Shown here: positions 61,385-64,000 of the stretch, one piece after another
Layout of the letters: every line of letters starts with the position of its first letter
Numbering within the stretch: position 1 is the first letter of the stretch
From: AC-32 sp963788215
GTDB lineage: Bacteria > Actinomycetota > Thermoleophilia > Gaiellales > Gaiellaceae
Direction: 5' to 3'
DNA: 64,000 nucleotides
Assembly: GCA_963788215.1 (NCBI GenBank)
Contig: CAWBFX010000010.1
Coordinates: forward strand, 930,001-994,000
Program-made: the position numbers and the translations under genes
The notes under the pieces: model-generated
The model's database searches: none
Told to the model about the DNA's origin: nothing
Seen by the model: the letters and a program-made list of their open reading frames with translations, nothing else

Positions 61385-62296
61385 ATGAGCGCCCCGATCG
61401 GCGGGCAAGCCGTCCTCGAGGGCGTGATGATGCGCGGCGCCTCGAACTGGGCCGTCGCGGTGCGCAAGCCGAACGGCCAGATCGCCGAGGTCTGCCGCCC
61501 GATCGAGTCCGTGATGAAGCGGCACCGGTTCTTCCGGCTGCCGGTCGTCCGCGGCGTGGTCGCGCTCGGCGAGTCGCTGGCGATCGGCTTTCGGGCGCTC
61601 GCGATCTCCGCGAACTACGCAGCCGCCGAGGACAACGAGGAAGCCGAGACCGAGCTCTCCCGCGGCGCGCTCGTGTTCGCGTTCCTGCTCGCGATCGGCT
61701 TCGCGATCTCGCTGTTCAAGGTCGGCCCGGCCCTGCTCGCCGACCTGCTCCCGATCTCGAACGGCTTCTGGTTCGTGCTGGTCGAGGGCGCCATCCGCGT
61801 GACGGTCTTCGTCCTCTACCTCGTCCTGATCTCGCTCCTGCCCGACCTGCGCCGCGTCTTCCAGTACCACGCGGCCGAGCACAAGGCGATCAACGCCTTC
61901 GAGGCCGGCGAGGAGCTCGAGCCGCAGACCGTCCAGCGCTTCAGCCTGATCCACCCGCGCTGCGGCACGGCGTTTCTGCTCTGGGTGATGGTGATCGCGA
62001 TCTTCGTCTTCGCGTTCTTCGGCCGGCCCGTCTGGTACTGGCTGATCATCAGCCGGATCCTGCTCCTGCCGGTGATCGCCGGGCTCGCCTATGAGCTCAT
62101 CCGCTTCGCCGGCAAGCACACCGGCAACCGGGTCGTGATGACGCTGCTCGCGCCGGGCCTCTGGCTGCAGCGCCTGACGACCCGCGAGCCGAGCCTCGAC
62201 CAGCTCGAGGTCTCGATCCGCGCCCTCCGCGAGGTGCTCGCTCTGGAGCAGAACGAAAGCGCTACGTCAGAGGCTCGGGTCGAGGTGATGGCCTAG
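61385..62296 (+). CDS. DUF1385 membrane protein
   Basis: 303 residues: APIGGQAVLEGVMMRGASNWAVAVRKPNGQI (family N-terminus), RLPVVRGVVALGESLAIGFRAL, several membrane helices, and the metal-like motif FQYHAAEHKAINAFEAGEEL followed by HPRCGTAFLLWVM. Function unknown; conserved beside rpmE and prfA in Actinobacteria and Firmicutes. The final 35 bp overlap the real end of the convergent MFS gene. Confidence 0.92.
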   Translation: MSAPIGGQAVLEGVMMRGASNWAVAVRKPNGQIAEVCRPIESVMKRHRFFRLPVVRGVVALGESLAIGFRALAISANYAAAEDNEEAETELSRGALVFAFLLAIGFAISLFKVGPALLADLLPISNGFWFVLVEGAIRVTVFVLYLVLISLLPDLRRVFQYHAAEHKAINAFEAGEELEPQTVQRFSLIHPRCGTAFLLWVMVIAIFVFAFFGRPVWYWLIISRILLLPVIAGLAYELIRFAGKHTGNRVVMTLLAPGLWLQRLTTREPSLDQLEVSIRALREVLALEQNESATSEARVEVMA

Positions 62297-63540
62297 CCGC
62301 CCGCGCGGCGGCCGCCGCCCCGACCAGGCCGACCAGCGGGATCGCGATAGCCGCGCCCGCGAAGACGCTGCGCGCGGGCACCACCGCGAACAGCGGAGAG
62401 ACCAGCATCAGACCCGTCGCGTGTGCGCCGCGATGGACGAGCGAGATCAGACCGGTGACGCGGCCGAGGTGCGTGTCCGGGATGTCCGTCTGCGCCGCGG
62501 AGACCGTGAGGACGTAGGCGGATCCCTGGCCCGCGCCCGCGAGCAGCGCGCCCACGAAGGCGGGCCCGAGCGAGTGCGCCAGCGCGAGCAGCGCATAGGC
62601 GGGCAGGTACGCGCACCAGGCGAAGAGCGCGGCGCGCGCCTTGCGCCGCACCGGCCGCCGCGCCAGGATCGCGCCTGCGCCGATCGACCCGAGCGCGTAG
62701 GCGACCACGAGCAGCGAGAAGCGGCCCGCGCCTCCGTGGAGCGAGTGGCGGACGAACTGCGGCACGCCGACGATCCAGGTCCCGGCCGAGATCGTGACCG
62801 CGACAGCCGAGCACGACCACGGCGGACGTCAGCCACGGGTGCGGTCGGAGCACCGTGAACGCCTCCCGCACCCGCGGGCGAGCCTCGTGCTCGTGCGCGG
62901 CTCGCGCGAGCAAGGGCAGGCCGGAGAGCAGCAGCGCCGAGATCAGGAACGAGCCGGCGTTGATGGCGAAGAAGGCGCTCAGCGGGACGACCGTCAAGAG
63001 CGCGGCGGCAACCGCGGAACCGCCGAGCCAGAGGGCGTCCCCGCTCGCCCGGACGAGAGCGTTCGCGGCCTGCACGCCCTCGCGCCCGGCGAGCGCGGGG
63101 AGTGCCCCGCCGTAGGCCGGGTCGAAGTAGCTCGCACCGGCGGTGAGCAAGAAGGCTGCGACGACGAGGGCCCAGAGCGGCAGGTGCCCGCTCAGTCCCG
63201 CGATCGCGACCGGCACGAGGACGGCCGCGCGCAGCAAGTCGGCCGTCACCATCAACCGCTTGCGCGAGGCGCGGTCGGCGACCACCCCGCCGTGGAAGCC
63301 GAACAGGAGCGCCGGCACGCTGTCGGCGAGCCGCACCGCGATCACGCCGAGCGGCCCTCCGGCGATGAGGGCCGCCCACATCAGCGCGATGTACTGGAAC
63401 GCGTCTCCGAGCTCGCTCGTCACGACCGCGAGGTACAGCCGGCGGAATTGCGGACGCCGCAGCAATGCCAGCGCGCCCGGTGAGGGCGGGGCCGCCGGGG
63501 CCCTGATCTCTTCGGGCTCGGCGGTGATCGGGTCCGCCAT
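62262..63540 (-). CDS. MFS transporter, frameshifted
   Basis: About 425 residues when repaired, 12 helices: RRPQFRRLYLAVVTSELGDAFQYIALMWAAL, GFHGGVVADRASRKRLMVTADLLRAAVLV (motif A), FLLTAGASYFDPAYGGALPALAG, then after the break VPQFVRHSLHGGAGRFSLLVVAYALGSIGAGAILARRPVRRK and TDIPDTHLGRVTGLISLVHRGAHATG. The shift lies near 62803-62810 (VVVLG to AVAVTIS). This is the MFS branch resembling multidrug/enterobactin exporters. The second-frame stop is at 62262, so the gene overlaps DUF1385 by 35 bp; the stop at 62293 belongs to a shadow frame. ATG 63538-63540. Confidence 0.83.
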
Positions 63541-63545
63541 CGGGC

Positions 63546-63552
63546 TAACCTA
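63546..63552. promoter_or_regulatory. interleaved divergent -10 boxes in a 17-bp gap
   Basis: The plus strand reads TAACCT (63546-63551), 6 nt before the prfA ATG at 63558. The minus strand reads TAGGTT (complement of 63547-63552), 6 nt before the MFS ATG at 63540. The two hexamers overlap by 5 bp inside CTAACCTAG. Confidence 0.55.
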
Positions 63553-63557
63553 GCCGC

Positions 63558-64000
63558 ATGCCCGGCATGGAGGACCTCGTCGGCGAGCTGGAGCGCTCCT
63601 ACCGCGAGACGCAGGAGCGCCTGTCCGACCCCGCCGTCTACAACGACCACCGTGAGGCCGCGGAGGTGGGGCGGCGCGCGAAGGAGCTGGAGGGCCCGTA
63701 CAAGCTGGCGCAGGAGTGGCGCTCCACCCATGACGACCTCGAGGCCGCCCGCGGGGACGGCGACCTGCGCGAGCTTGTGCCCGAGCTGGAGCAGCGCCTC
63801 GATGCGCTCGAGGAAGAGCTGAAGCTCGCGCTCGTCGAGACCGACCCGGCCGACCGCAAGGACGTGATCGTCGAGATCCGCCAGGGCGTCGGCGGCGACG
63901 AGGCCGCGCTCTGGGCGGCCGACATCTTCCGGATGCTGACTCGCTACGCCGAGCGCCGCGGCTACAAGGTCGAGCAGCTCGAGGTGAGCGGGAACGAGGC
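63558..64000 (+). CDS. prfA: peptide chain release factor 1, N-terminal part
   Basis: About 147 codons visible; the gene continues past the window. MEDLVGELERSYRETQERLSDPAVYNDHREAAEVGRRAKELE is the RF1/RF2 N-terminal helical domain, then VETDPADRKDVIVEIRQGVGGDEAALWAADIFRMLTRYAERRGYKVEQLEVSG, the start of the codon-recognition superdomain. Linkage with rpmE and DUF1385 supports RF1 rather than RF2; the PxT versus SPF tripeptide lies beyond the window. The ATG has no SD and a -10 box at 6 nt. Confidence 0.93.
   Translation, partial: MPGMEDLVGELERSYRETQERLSDPAVYNDHREAAEVGRRAKELEGPYKLAQEWRSTHDDLEAARGDGDLRELVPELEQRLDALEEELKLALVETDPADRKDVIVEIRQGVGGDEAALWAADIFRMLTRYAERRGYKVEQLEVSGNE

Noticed and set aside
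62293..62296. CTAG shared stop of DUF1385 and the MFS gene
   Set aside because: After correcting the MFS frameshift the transporter ends at 62262, so the TAG at 62293 on the minus strand belongs to a shadow frame.

Overview
The window is very GC-rich and densely packed. Gene spacing is usually under 60 bp, operons use ATGA or GTGA start/stop overlaps, and many starts are GTG. Family content suggests a deep-branching actinobacterium, most likely class Thermoleophilia (Gaiellales or Solirubrobacterales type). The evidence is DUF1385 next to rpmE and prfA, a collagen-like surface protein, a B12-dependent acyl-CoA mutase with beta-oxidation genes, and -10-like TANNNT boxes 6-7 nt before start codons. 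The taxonomic placement is inference. No mobile element, prophage, CRISPR array or replication origin is visible.

Layout. 1-6 kb: rmuC (partial), a small CsbD-like stress protein, a membrane-anchored His-rich protein, tRNA-Leu, an orphan frameshifted dipeptide-type permease, glutamate dehydrogenase coupled to a CBS protein, and a Ppx/GppA phosphatase. 6-11 kb: MMPL and MFS efflux pumps with a divergent MarR regulator, initiator tRNA-Met with its terminator, and a TIR-domain protein. 11-19 kb: a CrtI-like oxidoreductase, an AadA-like nucleotidyltransferase, a molybdate regulator with modABC, and an ABC-2 exporter. 19-27 kb: envelope and redox genes (poly-Pro secreted protein, GT39 and GT2 glycosyltransferases, GtrA, peptidase C26, peroxiredoxin, cupredoxin lipoprotein). 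27-36 kb: a minus-strand trp operon ordered trpL-trpE-trpG-trpD-trpCF-trpB-amidase-methyltransferase-trpA-NYN nuclease, headed by a leader peptide with three Trp codons and an intrinsic attenuator.

36-64 kb: acyl-CoA metabolism (thiolase, 3-hydroxyacyl-CoA dehydrogenase, acyl-CoA dehydrogenase, enoyl-CoA hydratase, EtfB, EtfA, ETF-quinone oxidoreductase) is interleaved with a split B12-dependent acyl-CoA mutase whose active-site residues look isobutyryl-CoA-type, plus its cobalamin adenosyltransferase. Together these would carry short and branched acyl-CoA oxidation with electrons delivered to quinone. Among them lie an XRE/nucleotidyltransferase toxin-antitoxin-like pair, an HD-GYP response regulator, a Rieske oxygenase, a long collagen-like protein, a two-component system and an M23 protein. 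The window ends with a threonine dehydratase-like gene, rpmE, DUF1385, an MFS gene and the start of prfA.

Two patterns span the window. First, at least twelve genes have TANNNT exactly 6-7 nt before the start codon, which predicts widespread leaderless mRNAs. Second, at least a dozen conserved genes carry single-base frameshifts, several of them in short G or C runs. These look like sequencing or assembly indels rather than real gene decay.
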